NCBI GenBank assembly: GCA_035771175.1
Contig: CM069598.1
Coordinates: 21,993,438 to 22,057,437, forward strand
Reading direction: 5' to 3'
DNA: 64,000 bases
Source of the DNA: Paratinospora sagittata
Taxonomy: Eukaryota; Streptophyta; Magnoliopsida; Ranunculales; Menispermaceae
Shown: piece after piece, positions 60,101 through 63,238 of the stretch
Numbering within the stretch: position 1 is the first letter of the stretch
Layout of the letters: each line of letters opens with the position of its first letter
The notes under the pieces: model-generated
What the model saw: the letters and a program-made list of their open reading frames with translations, nothing else
Told to the model about the DNA's origin: nothing
Databases searched by the model: none
Position numbers and translations under genes: made by a program

Positions 60101-62221
60101 AACAAAATCTTAAAAAGCAAGTTCAATACAACTTGGCATCCCTAGAAACAAACCATTTAGGGAAGAAAGGAAACGCATATATGTCCCCACTAGTAGAACC
60201 CACAAGAAGATAGACTTGGGTATTGAATCAATCAAATTGTGTGACTAGACCAAGACATGTTGATGAAGGATATGCATCTATTAGACTTGGTAGATCAGAT
60301 ACTTTCACTATCATATAGAGCATTTAAGCTCGTCCAAGGGCTATTGCCTCCCATATCACCCTTCTTAGCTTGCAGAGAACAATATTCTTTTAAGAAATTC
60401 AAACACCATTCATAAGTTAACATCAAGATCTTGTCCAATTTCCACTACCAGCAACATATCACATGCGAAATCAAATTGAACTAGATCCTATCAAATCAAC
60501 TGAGGGGATCCCTTACTTGAATAAAGAAAAGGTCATTCAAAAAGGATGCATCTCTCCTCCTTGCTGCATATTGTGCAAATGGGGTGGGAACACCAGATCA
60601 CCTCTTCCCTCCATTTCCCTTTCTCCTCCAGGATTGGGGAGAAATGGTACAACCTCTTCGTTTACACCTCAACAAGGTTAACAGCTGCATTAACCATTTT
60701 TCATTTTTTGGCAATAACAACACTGCCATCTATCTCAAAGAGCTATGGAGAGAAGTTGCCTAGGGAGTTCTATGGTGCATTTGGATTGAGAGGAACAAGT
60801 GGATATTCCAAGAGACACATAAGTTCTAAAATTCAGTTCTGGAGAACTCGCCCTTCATGGCTTCCACTTGGGTTGCAGCTAGGAAGCTTTCCAAGGGCTG
60901 TGGACTCAACCAGTGGTTAAGGGCTGAGCTATCTAGTATAATGCTTCTTTTAGCAGCCTTGGGAGAATTTCCTCCCCTTCTTAGGATTCTCTTTTTGTTA
61001 CTTTAACCTTCTCTTCTAATAACTTTCATTGTTTCTTATCAAAAATAAATAAATAGAAGTCCATTCAATTTATAGGTCTACTTAGAAAAAAAAACCATAT
61101 ATGAAACTAATTTGAGATTTGAACATTAAATGAATGTAACACAGTGCAGGAAAGGTTACTCTTAAAAATTCAAATATTTGAAATGAAATTAAAAAAATCA
61201 AAAAGGAAGAATTGAATTGCATATATTTAAAATGTTATCAAAGGTAAATTGCAAGCCGTAGCAAGAAAAGGATTCTTATACTAAAATAATGCCTTGGATA
61301 TCAGAACAAATACTTAATTCAAGATTCAATTGTAATTACTGTTTTTTTTTTTTTTTTTTTTGCTTATAACTGGCAAACTTCAAAAATTGCATGGACTCTC
61401 TTGTTGTTCTCCAAACTCCTTGCCTTCCTTTGTAAATCCTTTTGAAATGGATGAGGAGTGGATTTATATTACTAGTGAATCATGCATGGTTGAATACTCC
61501 TAGATGATAATTACTGCTTATTTATATTATGGTTCATACTCCATCCACAAAATATACTCTCAAAGACAAATTTTAAAAGCCCACTATCGAGTACAAGAAA
61601 TTACACTTCGTTGACACCAATCACAAATTTCAGTATAGAATACTAAGGCTTTTCTCAAACCTTATAAGTTATAAGTTCCACACCAAACTTCAGTAAAAAC
61701 ATTTCAAATTTTAGCCGCTTAGTAAGATTGTCATTTTCTAGAGCCCTCGGCCTCTGCAGTTCTCTTTTATTGATGAAACTACTTAATCACTTTAAATTTA
61801 AGAAATGACACTAGCATCAATAATACATAGCTCAAAAATATTTTTATTCCACAATCCAAATAGTTGTTCAAATGCTAAGTATGACTTGTTTCTATCATTA
61901 TTTATTATTTCATGAACTCAATGATAATAATTCCCATTCTTATAACTTCTTTTAAAAGTTAGCGAAAATTTCAAAAATAAAAAATGAGAATCCAATTTAA
62001 AACCTTGATTATTTATGTGGGGCTTCTTGTAATTGAGACATGCATCAAACTTATGAACTATTATTCTGCTAGGGTACTATATGAACCTAGATACCTGCAA
62101 GACGGTGAGCCTTCCAAAACGTTCTGATAATCTTTCTTGACAGTGTTCACCAAGTCAAGATTATATTTCACACCAGAGAAATTACATTCAGAAGGAAAGG
62201 CAAATAAATTGTAAACATCCC
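4433..62221 (-). CDS. ABA3: Molybdenum cofactor sulfurase (MOCOS), 10 internal exons, partial at both ends
   Basis: Seen: ten minus-strand exons that join in phase into 324 codons with no stop. Recognisable motifs in order are [94 protein letters not shown] and [14 protein letters not shown]. Known of the family: plant MOCOS is a cytosolic protein of about 820 residues. It has an N-terminal PLP-dependent cysteine desulfurase-like domain and a C-terminal MOSC region. It adds the terminal sulfur to the molybdenum cofactor of aldehyde oxidase and xanthine dehydrogenase, and aldehyde oxidase makes the last step of abscisic acid synthesis. The window holds the middle and end of the desulfurase domain. 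The first exons (about 190 residues) and the MOSC part (about 310 residues) are outside. The gene spans at least 57.8 kb because six introns are filled with transposable elements. Inference: functional, since all splice phases and key residues survive. Confidence 0.95.
4647..5137. mobile_element. hAT-type MITE with 8-bp TSD
   Basis: It is flanked by a perfect 8-bp duplication GTTTGCAT (4639-4646 and 5138-5145). The imperfect terminal inverted repeats are CATAGTTGTTAAATTG and, reversed from the other end, CAATGTTGTTAAAATCG. Subterminal AATCG/CGATT motifs are numerous. A (TTC)n run lies at about 5018-5053. The element is 491 bp and non-coding. It sits in the intron between exons I and J. Confidence 0.8.
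5290..6500 (+). mobile_element. L1-like LINE, 5'-truncated, 3' part of ORF2 (zf-RVT region)
   Basis: Starts around 5294 with sequence typical of the connection domain (…[27 protein letters not shown]). It continues through 5688-6167, with the zinc-binding RT-associated domain [20 protein letters not shown], and 6071-6505, with [15 protein letters not shown] frameshift near 6070 and several stops make it a pseudogene. 5' truncation is normal for target-primed reverse transcription. It reads opposite to the host gene. Confidence 0.88.
6541..6622 (-). repeat. Dispersed repeat R1, copy 2 (inverted)
   Basis: The reverse complement contains TTTGGAGAATTTTTGTAAAA and TTAGAGAAGTTTAGAGAATT. The first is very similar to the copy at 63911-64000 and the second to the copy at 2008-2074. 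The family was not recognised. It begins about 40 bp after the L1-like fragment ends. Confidence 0.5.
7383..8069 (-). pseudogene. Gypsy protease-end/integrase C-terminus and chromodomain fusion
   Basis: A 228-codon open frame produced by internal deletion. The N-terminal part belongs to the protease region ([17 protein letters not shown]). From about residue 55 it is the integrase C-terminal part ([42 protein letters not shown]). The last 45 residues form a chromodomain ([32 protein letters not shown]). Chromodomains of such elements bind modified histones and steer integration. The RT and the integrase catalytic core are absent, so this is not an active gene. Confidence 0.8.
8293..8613 (-). 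pseudogene. Gypsy gag zinc knuckle and start of protease
   Basis: It contains a CCHC knuckle, [14 protein letters not shown], the nucleic-acid-binding motif of gag nucleocapsid. An acidic stretch follows, then CGNRAHKLI leading towards the protease region. The upstream part of gag is cut off by the hAT fragment at 8682. Confidence 0.75.
8682..9270 (+). mobile_element. 5' fragment of the same hAT family as 43044-47292
   Basis: It begins CAAGGTTTTGAAAATCGCTC, identical to the 5' end of the complete hAT at 43044. It follows that element closely through the GAGGCTTAAGCCT subterminal motifs, the CATTTACA-rich stretch and the AACCCTAAGTGAAGAGTG leader into the (TTC)n region. It stops near 9270 after poly(G) and poly(C) runs, with no 3' TIR. 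It lacks the transposase. Either truncated or an end-deleted copy. Confidence 0.8.
9271..10734. repeat. AT-rich intron DNA with tandem motif and MITE-like end
   Basis: No gene. At 9370-9475 an AAAATAGTAAATT motif is repeated about six times. The text at 9560-9770 (ending ACCAAACACTACCTTA) and at 9900-10095 (ending TACCAAACAGGCC) looks like MITE 3' ends, but no matching 5' ends or duplications were found. 10100-10734 shows nothing recognisable. Confidence 0.4.
10735..11147 (+). mobile_element. RTE-clade LINE fragment, RT catalytic region
   Basis: Translation in broken frames shows [20 protein letters not shown], then [20 protein letters not shown], the catalytic (F/Y)ADD box of a plant RTE-type non-LTR reverse transcriptase. 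[12 protein letters not shown] follows near 11068. Multiple stops and frameshifts. It ends where Gypsy integrase sequence begins. Confidence 0.75.
11148..12760 (+). mobile_element. Gypsy element remnant: integrase C-terminal half plus 3' region/LTR
   Basis: Integrase sequence [31 protein letters not shown] and [10 protein letters not shown] runs into 11403-11660 ([20 protein letters not shown]) and on to the C-terminal [20 protein letters not shown] region and [13 protein letters not shown] near 11900. Stop codons occur in frame at about 11358, 11658 and 11826. A non-coding 3' part and LTR-like sequence extend to about 12760. They include a tandem duplication of about 63 bp (about 12330-12458) of TATTAAGTGTTATTTAGTCT plus flanking bases. 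Gag, protease and RT are absent. Confidence 0.8.
12770..13300 (+). mobile_element. L1-like LINE 3' end, heavily decayed
   Basis: Broken frames give a zf-RVT-like region (CCLCK…[12 protein letters not shown]) and the usual C-terminal [14 protein letters not shown] ending. They are followed by the 3' tail CTTGTCAAAAAAAATATC near 13290, typical of plant L1-like elements. Many stops. Confidence 0.6.
13301..14040. other. Intron DNA, nothing recognised
   Basis: AT-rich, no open frame with recognisable similarity, no clear terminal repeats. Confidence 0.6.
14041..14425 (+). mobile_element. RTE-clade LINE 3' end
   Basis: Decayed coding (…[12 protein letters not shown]…[14 protein letters not shown]…LGK) matches the C-terminal end of plant RTE-type elements (LRWFGHVQRR…ADPxxLG). 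It ends in a TTGAGTTGAGTTGAG microsatellite-like tail, as RTE elements do. Possibly the other end of the RTE copy at 10735, split by the Gypsy and L1-like insertions. Same strand. Confidence 0.7.
14426..15099. repeat. Intron DNA with a 3-copy A/C-rich tandem repeat
   Basis: At 14757-14865 a unit AAATACCCCTCCCAAAAAAT followed by TAAAACAAAATAA is repeated about three times with small changes. The remainder to the exon I donor at 15099 shows nothing recognisable. Confidence 0.6.
15100..15201 (-). CDS. ABA3: MOCOS exon I (CWDDHD...[10 protein letters not shown])
   Basis: 102 nt, 34 codons, acceptor TTTTTAG, donor GTAGAG. It encodes [20 protein letters not shown] and [14 protein letters not shown]. 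The third residue is Arg (CGT), where family members I remember have His (AGHVCWDD or AGHICWDD). It is followed by a 10.6-kb intron. Confidence 0.95.
15314..15391 (-). CDS. ABA3: MOCOS exon H, conserved cysteine motif [10 protein letters not shown]
   Basis: 78 nt, 26 codons, acceptor TTTATATAG, donor GTGCTTC. It encodes [20 protein letters not shown] and LLANIE. The cysteine cluster includes the family's persulfide-carrying cysteine (Cys430 in Arabidopsis ABA3, from memory). All three cysteines are present, which supports an active desulfurase. Confidence 0.95.
15392..17672. other. Intron DNA, no gene recognised
   Basis: 15480-15830 is rich in GAATC/GATTC motifs and includes a (TA)n run near 15696, suggesting an eroded MITE. 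15860-16048 holds a short open frame with no recognisable similarity. A T15 run lies near 17310. No splice-bounded exon was found between exons H and G. Confidence 0.5.
17673..17815 (+). mobile_element. End fragment of the CTATGTTACC MITE family
   Basis: It starts CTATGTTACCTGGACTCGAG and continues TATGGGTTCAAATACGGGTA, matching the reversed 3' end of the complete 339-bp MITE at 50120-50458. The other terminus and a target duplication could not be identified. Confidence 0.5.
17932..18968. mobile_element. Non-autonomous hAT element, 1037 bp, perfect 8-bp TSD
   Basis: Target duplication ATCTTCAT at 17924-17931 and 18969-18976. Terminal inverted repeats are CAGTGTTATTAAGGCGGG and, reversed from the other end, CAGTGTTGTCAAGGCGGG. 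Subterminal GCCTAGGC motifs occur at both ends. There is no transposase. On the minus strand an AAACCCTAA-type leader is followed by a 60-codon open frame (18623-18805) without recognised similarity. A roughly 150-bp segment with a strong hairpin is duplicated inside (about 18280 and 18430). Confidence 0.9.
18977..20269. other. Intron DNA, nothing recognised
   Basis: Two short open frames (19249-19437 and 19424-19606) show no family I recognise. A duplicated phrase of CTCTCA/GGGGTAGGT type occurs at 19110-19180. Probably old transposon debris. Confidence 0.4.
20270..22470 (+). mobile_element. Degenerate LTR-retroelement remnant
   Basis: 20270-21700 reads like a long plant LTR: TTTTGATGATTACAAACAAC near the start and a CGTAGGCTCGAAAAGTCAAA / CCACGTTAAA phrase near the end. 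In between, a CCAGCACGCTAGC-type motif recurs at 20765-21000. 21720-22420 encodes broken proline/serine-rich pieces. Two GGGGGAGTG polypurine-like motifs follow (22434 and 22453). No RT or integrase remains. Class assignment is uncertain. Confidence 0.4.
22735..22955 (+). mobile_element. L1-like LINE fragment, thumb/connection region
   Basis: The + strand decodes in broken frames to …IEKM…[14 protein letters not shown] and [14 protein letters not shown], the stretch after the RT domain of plant L1-like ORF2. It abuts the oppositely oriented element at 22960, giving a tail-to-middle junction. Confidence 0.55.
22960..26100 (-). mobile_element. L1-like LINE, ORF2 from endonuclease end to 3' zinc domain, decayed
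   Basis: On the minus strand: endonuclease C-terminus with SDHRPI (25854-26045), linker (25333-25627, [20 protein letters not shown]), RT N-terminal half (24913-25311, [40 protein letters not shown]), RT thumb (24055-24608) and zf-RVT C-terminus (22963-23772, [32 protein letters not shown]). Stops and frameshifts throughout. The 5' side, including ORF1, is replaced at 26100 by RTE sequence. Same strand as the host gene. Confidence 0.88.
26125..26935 (-). mobile_element. RTE-clade LINE 5' part, endonuclease domain
   Basis: The minus strand decodes (with stops) to [26 protein letters not shown], a [20 protein letters not shown] block and [20 protein letters not shown] followed by [20 protein letters not shown]. 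This is the apurinic-like endonuclease domain of plant RTE elements. The RT part is missing on this side. Confidence 0.8.
26936..27780. other. Intron DNA, nothing recognised
   Basis: One 60-codon open frame (27031-27213) without similarity. Poly(A)-rich stretch near 27610. It lies next to the exon G donor. Confidence 0.5.
27781..27897 (-). CDS. ABA3: MOCOS exon G ([23 protein letters not shown])
   Basis: 117 nt, exactly 39 codons, acceptor CTCTTTAAG, donor GTAAGAAATG. It encodes [29 protein letters not shown] and [10 protein letters not shown], a highly conserved block before the cysteine motif. An open frame extends upstream into the intron, but similarity stops at the acceptor. Confidence 0.95.
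27898..28751. other. Intron DNA with LTR-like sequence that hosts Copia-1
   Basis: 28550-28756 reads like the downstream half of an LTR (TCTATAAATAGGAG, ATTGTAATCATCCTTAG, CTTTGGTGGATTCC). It appears to continue after Copia-1 from 33101 (CCGTAGAGATCTAACTCTGG). Copia-1 may therefore have jumped into an older LTR. Confidence 0.35.
28757..28999 (+). repeat. Copia-1 5' LTR
   Basis: 243 bp, TGTTGAGATT…TTCTTAACA. By hand alignment it differs from the 3' LTR by about 4 substitutions and two short tandem indels (a CTGTACAGATTTATTT-type unit and a TTACATCTTGTG-type unit). Confidence 0.95.
29300..29600 (+). repeat. Minisatellite in the Copia-1 leader
   Basis: Seven or so imperfect copies of AAATCGCGATCTGGAT spaced irregularly (examples at 29357, 29411, 29449, 29471, 29525, 29578). 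They are mixed with CTGCAA and GCCATTT units. The unit contains the palindrome ATCGCGAT. Confidence 0.8.
29759..30358 (+). pseudogene. Copia-1 gag, N-terminal part
   Basis: A 199-codon frame beginning at the ATG right after an A21 run (29738-29758). It contains [20 protein letters not shown] and [15 protein letters not shown], the plant Copia gag pattern. A frameshift at about 30350 separates it from the zinc knuckle downstream. Confidence 0.88.
30412..31791 (+). pseudogene. Copia-1 zinc knuckle, protease and integrase core
   Basis: A 459-codon frame. The CCHC knuckle [14 protein letters not shown] is near residues 44-57. The protease box reads [12 protein letters not shown], where active elements usually have D-S/T-G-A. 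The integrase HHCC zinc site (HHRRLGHPS…CEVCELAKH) and catalytic region ([29 protein letters not shown]) follow. It ends at a premature stop in FLF at 31789-31791. Confidence 0.9.
31855..32816 (+). pseudogene. Copia-1 end of RT and RNase H
   Basis: It begins [12 protein letters not shown] at about 31858. The second Asp of the catalytic YVDD box is Asn. It continues [40 protein letters not shown], then RNase H with [44 protein letters not shown] and VDMLTKGL. It is broken into three frames (31923-32120, 32124-32558, 32568-32816). Confidence 0.88.
32824..33095 (+). repeat. Copia-1 3' LTR
   Basis: 272 bp. Longer than the 5' LTR because of an extra copy of a TGTACAGATTTATTTTC-type unit and a duplicated CATCTTGTGT unit. 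Directly preceded by the polypurine tract (32815-32823). Confidence 0.95.
33101..36955. other. Degenerate LTR-like intron DNA, no gene recognised
   Basis: Motifs of plant LTRs occur without matching pairs. GTCGACTAC/GTAGTTGACTA phrases repeat at 33480-33660 and 36000-36270. TGTAGCATCCCTCAAAATAT starts a block at 33732, with a GGGGTTGACCCC palindrome near 33910. A Copia-LTR-like stretch in minus orientation lies at 35110-35420. Short purine-rich open frames at 34220-34690 and 34814-35068 show no recognisable similarity. A poly(A) insertion with TSD lies at 36717-36740. Confidence 0.4.
36717..36740 (+). mobile_element. Poly(A)-only retroposition scar with 12-bp TSD
   Basis: AGAGTATGCTAA occurs at 36705-36716 and again at 36741-36752. 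It flanks only GTATTACC plus A16. This is what an extremely 5'-truncated LINE-mediated insertion leaves. Confidence 0.6.
36956..37520 (+). mobile_element. L1-like LINE 3' end
   Basis: From about 37255 the + strand reads [17 protein letters not shown], stop, [15 protein letters not shown], stop, [15 protein letters not shown]: the C-terminal tail of plant L1-like ORF2. The open frame before it (36956-37279) has no recognised similarity and may be flanking DNA. Confidence 0.6.
37927..38029 (-). CDS. ABA3: MOCOS exon F ([21 protein letters not shown])
   Basis: 103 nt, acceptor ATTTCTTTGAAG (a weak pyrimidine tract), donor GTTAGT. It encodes [19 protein letters not shown], then [16 protein letters not shown]. 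The family has the same arrangement (an LxALRHxNGxxVCxLYG pattern). It is followed by a 10.0-kb intron carrying Copia-1. Confidence 0.93.
38655..38872 (+). mobile_element. L1-like LINE extreme 3' end with poly(A)
   Basis: [20 protein letters not shown] and [12 protein letters not shown], then 3'UTR GTTTCTTGCCTC…TCGTTGTTTC and an A10 tail at about 38861-38870. A (TA)n run at 38600-38622 precedes it. Confidence 0.65.
38873..40871. other. Intron between exons F and E, little recognised
   Basis: Mostly AT-rich unique-looking DNA. A phrase at 39655-39680 (GTAGCTTGAGAGGGAGTG) resembles the polypurine tract of a Copia element, but no LTR pair was found. Poly(A) run at 40084-40096. Confidence 0.45.
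40872..41028 (-). CDS. ABA3: MOCOS exon E ([12 protein letters not shown]...)
   Basis: 157 nt, acceptor TTATTGCAG, donor GTATGTG. It encodes [20 protein letters not shown], then [19 protein letters not shown], which matches the family segment downstream of the PLP lysine. Split codons: it starts with GC (completing Gly) and ends with CG (Arg, completed by G of exon F). Confidence 0.95.
41104..41142 (-). CDS. ABA3: MOCOS micro-exon D (39 nt)
   Basis: 39 nt, acceptor AAATACAG, donor GTAGGTAA. It encodes (D)[12 protein letters not shown](G), with split codons at both ends. It lies 556 bp from the 3' LTR-distal edge of Copia-2 (41698) and 75 bp from exon E. This is the smallest exon seen, retained beside the largest intron. 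Confidence 0.92.
41143..41692. other. Intron DNA upstream of Copia-2
   Basis: No gene. A purine-rich A/G tract lies at 41555-41625. A short open frame at 41295-41483 has no similarity. Confidence 0.5.
41698..41897 (+). repeat. Copia-2 5' LTR
   Basis: 200 bp, TGTTGAGATTC…GATTTTTAACA. By hand it differs from the 3' LTR by about 11 substitutions and a few short indels. It is therefore clearly older than Copia-1 if rates are equal. Confidence 0.95.
41946..42707. mobile_element. Possible insertion in the Copia-2 leader with G-box cluster
   Basis: The leader is unusually long. CAGCCGTCCTAG (ending 41948) and CAGTCGTCCTAG (ending 42715) may be a target duplication around a 750-bp insert. The insert starts in a perfect 24-bp palindrome (41946-41969, half-site TAGTGTCCACGT) and holds three CACGTG G-boxes (42142, 42291, 42329) plus CCACGTCAC. 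No coding or clear terminal repeats. Confidence 0.4.
42755..43043 (+). pseudogene. Copia-2 gag, first part (cut by hAT)
   Basis: It starts at ATG 42755 and contains [20 protein letters not shown] and [15 protein letters not shown], the Copia gag pattern. Coding similarity stops exactly at the hAT target site GTCTTGGC (43036-43043) and resumes at 47301. Confidence 0.88.
43044..47292 (+). mobile_element. hAT transposon, 4249 bp, with 8-bp TSD, near-complete
   Basis: Perfect TSD GTCTTGGC at 43036-43043 and 47293-47300. Ends are CAAGGTTTTGAAAA and, reversed, CAAGGTTTAAAAAA. Subterminal palindromic GAGGCTTAAGCCTC-type motifs cluster at the left end (43063-43175) and GCCTCG/CGAGGC motifs at the right end (47205-47275). 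The left leader contains (TTC)n, poly(G), (AC)n and poly(A) runs. The transposase gene lies at 44033-46804 on the + strand. Confidence 0.95.
44033..46804 (+). pseudogene. hAT transposase (zf-BED, DUF659-like, hAT dimerisation), 4 exons, with stops
   Basis: Exon 1 from ATG 44033 has a BED-type zinc finger (YNFCGK…MKDHLAGTH) and a glycine/serine linker. The catalytic core follows from 44717 ([48 protein letters not shown]) to about 45840. Plausible introns lie at about 45842-45965, 46085-46179 and 46534-46643. Exon 2 carries the C-terminal dimerisation motif [20 protein letters not shown] followed by [10 protein letters not shown]. Exon 4 is acidic and ends at TAA 46802-46804. In-frame stops near 44591, 44697 and 45731 mean it is inactive unless read through. 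DUF659 and hAT family assignment is from memory of motifs. Confidence 0.9.
47301..48190 (+). pseudogene. Copia-2 gag second part, zinc knuckle and protease
   Basis: Gag resumes with [20 protein letters not shown] and shifts frame near 47410. The knuckle [14 protein letters not shown] at about 47812 is followed by an in-frame TAG where plant elements usually have Trp. The protease box reads [12 protein letters not shown] (about 48088-48123) with Phe at the usual Ser/Thr position, then a TGA. Confidence 0.85.
48195..49398 (+). pseudogene. Copia-2 integrase
   Basis: GAG-pre-integrase segment, then the HHCC zinc site (WHYRLGHPS…CDICQFAKH), [19 protein letters not shown] and [14 protein letters not shown]. 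One extra G in the run at 49010-49014 shifts the frame just before the AERKN glutamate. The rest reads on at 49009-49398 ([40 protein letters not shown]). Confidence 0.9.
49477..50884 (+). pseudogene. Copia-2 reverse transcriptase, interrupted by a MITE
   Basis: The N-terminal RT part [20 protein letters not shown] lies at 49920-50035, with a frameshift near 50030. Coding reaches the MITE target site at 50119 and resumes at 50459. Then [34 protein letters not shown] and the catalytic VYVDDIVLT follow, before a stop at 50882-50884. The YVDD box is intact. Confidence 0.9.
50120..50458. mobile_element. 339-bp MITE with 8-bp TSD in the Copia-2 RT region
   Basis: TSD GGCATAGA at 50112-50119 and 50459-50466. 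Terminal inverted repeats CTATGTTACCCGGACTC and CTATGTTACCTGGACTC, one mismatch in 17. Subterminal TACCCGTGTCCGACAC-type motifs occur on both sides. An 8-bp TSD suggests hAT, though a 9-bp MULE-like duplication with one mismatch is possible. Confidence 0.88.
50885..51763 (+). pseudogene. Copia-2 end of RT and RNase H
   Basis: [20 protein letters not shown] (about 50893) is in a shifted frame. 51113-51763 is open for 216 codons with [66 protein letters not shown] and VDILTKALP. It ends just before the polypurine tract. Confidence 0.9.
51771..51964 (+). repeat. Copia-2 3' LTR
   Basis: 194 bp, TGTTGGGATTC…GATTTTTAACA, directly after the polypurine tract and followed by the TSD CTAAT. Confidence 0.95.
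52148..52385 (-). mobile_element. tRNA-derived SINE with TSD
   Basis: The minus strand begins near 52385 and carries an A box TGGTGCAGTTGG and a B-box-like CGTTCAACTC about 30 nt later, as in a tRNA-type pol III promoter. The body continues through CACTGCCTCACCCTAGGGGG and ends in a long (AT)n tract. Target duplication AGAAGCCAATAAT / AGAAGCCAATCAT (52135-52147 and 52386-52398), 12 of 13 matching. Confidence 0.75.
52399..53349 (+). other. Intron DNA with an LTR-like stretch
   Basis: 52880-53340 resembles an LTR 3' half in + orientation (CGAACCACGTAAAAATCCTT, ending with TAATTCACCCCTCTTAGGTG). No partner LTR was found. 52399-52870 shows nothing recognisable except a G8 run near 52838. Confidence 0.35.
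53350..56420 (-). mobile_element. L1-like LINE with internal ORF1-RT deletion
   Basis: Minus strand. The 56035-56388 frame resembles the N-terminal part of plant L1-like ORF1 ([39 protein letters not shown]). At about 56035 it passes straight into the pre-RT linker. RT lies at 55483-55872 ([40 protein letters not shown]) and 54783-55346 ([31 protein letters not shown]). zf-RVT and C-terminus lie at 53381-54573 ([14 protein letters not shown]). The endonuclease is missing. A Harbinger MITE (53599-53808) and a C-run (about 54820-54837) interrupt it. Same strand as the host gene. Confidence 0.9.
53599..53808. mobile_element. PIF/Harbinger-type MITE inside the L1-like element
   Basis: 210 bp, TSD TTA at 53596-53598 and 53809-53811. 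Ends are GGTTGTGTTTGGTTGG and, reversed, GGGTGCGTTTGGTTTGG. TTA/TAA targets and G-rich termini are typical of Harbinger MITEs. It interrupts the zf-RVT region of the host LINE. Confidence 0.8.
56690..56791 (+). mobile_element. 102-bp retroposon with perfect 14-bp TSD
   Basis: GAATTTTTCCCTCA at 56676-56689 and 56792-56805 flanks a 102-bp insert with a GTGGTCGTGCCCGAAGGGGA core and an A-rich tail (AAAAATAGAAAAAAAAGAAA). Either a very short LINE 3' end or a SINE. The family was not recognised. Confidence 0.75.
56806..57212. repeat. Intron DNA with (AAAT)n microsatellite
   Basis: (AAAT)n of about nine units at 57150-57185, some 30 bp from the exon C donor. Otherwise nothing recognised. Confidence 0.7.
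57213..57258 (-). CDS. ABA3: MOCOS exon C ([15 protein letters not shown])
   Basis: 46 nt, acceptor CTTTTTCAG, donor GTAAAC. It encodes [15 protein letters not shown] plus the first base of an Asp codon completed by exon D. It is separated from exon B by only 102 bp and from exon D by 16,070 bp. That large intron holds Copia-2, a SINE and an L1-like element. Confidence 0.94.
57361..57463 (-). CDS. ABA3: MOCOS exon B, ending on the PLP lysine codon
   Basis: 103 nt. The acceptor is GAAGCAG; the first base completes an Arg codon with the AG of exon A. It encodes [20 protein letters not shown] and ends [10 protein letters not shown]. The final lysine aligns with the residue that forms the Schiff base with pyridoxal phosphate in the family (Lys271 in Arabidopsis ABA3, from memory). 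The donor is GC (AAG|GCATTG at 57360-57359), not GT. Confidence 0.94.
57464..59358. other. Intron between exons B and A, lower part
   Basis: No gene recognised. At 58261-58305 a 15-18 bp direct repeat (AAAGATAACTAGGGCTTC) flanks only C plus poly(A), a second poly(A)-type retroposition scar. 58640-59150 is rich in GAATC/GATTGA motifs. Confidence 0.5.
59359..59809. mobile_element. PIF/Harbinger-type MITE, 451 bp
   Basis: TSD TAA at 59356-59358 and 59810-59812. It starts GGGGCTGTTTGGTAAGGG and ends CGGACCCAACGGACCC. Inside, GGTGGGAT/ATCCCACC arms can fold and (TTC)n/(TCC)n and T-runs occur. No coding. Confidence 0.65.
59813..60529. other. Intron DNA, nothing recognised
   Basis: A (GT)n microsatellite lies at 59848-59876. 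No coding similarity. Confidence 0.5.
60530..61060 (+). mobile_element. L1-like LINE 3' end
   Basis: Broken frames show CCILC at the zinc-binding site, then [20 protein letters not shown] and [19 protein letters not shown]. The 3'UTR ends TTGTTTCTTATCAAAAATAA. 5'-truncated. Possible short TSD (CATTCAA) on both sides. Confidence 0.7.
61061..62094. other. Intron DNA next to exon A, nothing recognised
   Basis: T18-type run near 61341. No coding similarity or terminal repeats. Confidence 0.5.
62095..62221 (-). CDS. ABA3: MOCOS exon A ([16 protein letters not shown]...)
   Basis: 127 nt. The acceptor is TGATTGCAG, followed by two bases of a split codon; the exon ends with AG before donor GTATCT at 62094. 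It encodes the conserved segment [13 protein letters not shown] and [10 protein letters not shown]. In the family this lies just before the PLP-lysine region. The next downstream exon starts 4631 bp away. No earlier exon was recognised between 62222 and 64000, so the preceding intron is at least 1.78 kb. Confidence 0.94.
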
Positions 62222-63238
62222 CTGCAATCACAAAAGATATAAAAACTTTCATAAAAGATGGTCCAATGAACACAATGTCAATTCTCATCAGTCTCTTTAT
62301 GAGTGTCACTGATGTAATACTGTGTATACCATATGCAATCTCCATAAAGCAAACTTGATAAGACAAACACTAAAAGGTAGCACTACACAAATACAAACGG
62401 AATGAACAAGGATAACAAATGGAAGTGAAACAAAGCCTCAAACCCAGACCTTCAGAGAAAATCTATATGGTGGCACTGGCATCTTCTTTTACATTATCTT
62501 CCCTGATTTAGAATAAAAGATTAAAATCCTCAACTGGATATTGAAATACAAAAAAACATTGGACCAAGTAAACAACTTAGCCTTTACTTCTTAAATTTTA
62601 TATTGGACTGTTTTAGACTCAAACTCTACAATGTCCTCCCCTTTCTGAAAGCTCCTATCCAAACCACTCCATAGAGAAAGAAAATCAAGCATGCAAAGTC
62701 TCTACCCACAAGGCCTGAGAGCCTTCAACTTATCACACCAAACAGGAATTGCAGTGCCTGGAGCACCCATCTAATACTGAACGCCAAGTAGCATGCAAAC
62801 TAAACACCATTATTGAAAAGCACCAGATAAGAAAATGGCACATTGCTTCTTTCATTTCTCCAAAAAAGGATGCATCAGTATGAAGAAAAGATGCATCAAA
62901 TAGTCCTGGAAATGTGGGAAACTCTGGTACTGTTTAAGCAATAAACCATCTAAACCTTATCAACACAGATGTTGTATGTGAGAAATATTTACCTCGGGTA
63001 AGAAAAGAATGACTCCAGAATATTTACAAAGAAATGGTAGAAAGGAGAAAGCTTCAAACCAAAAAACTTTGGAGCAATCTATCTCAACTATACTGGTAAC
63101 TATTTAACACCCACCAAAGCTGGCATACTTCTTTTTCTTTAAGTGATGCTATGCAAGCAAATCTAGATTTCATTGATCAACAAAGTACATATCGGAGAAT
63201 TTACATTCTCAAGTATATGAATTTTTCAAGTTCTACAG
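62222..63238. other. Intron upstream of exon A, nothing recognised
   Basis: An open frame continues from exon A upstream to 62366, but similarity ends at the acceptor. No preceding MOCOS exon was recognised here. Confidence 0.5.

Noticed and set aside
62223..62366. Upstream extension of MOCOS exon A (open frame to 62366)
   Set aside because: A good acceptor (TGATTGCAG) sits at 62222 and family similarity ends there; the extension is intron.
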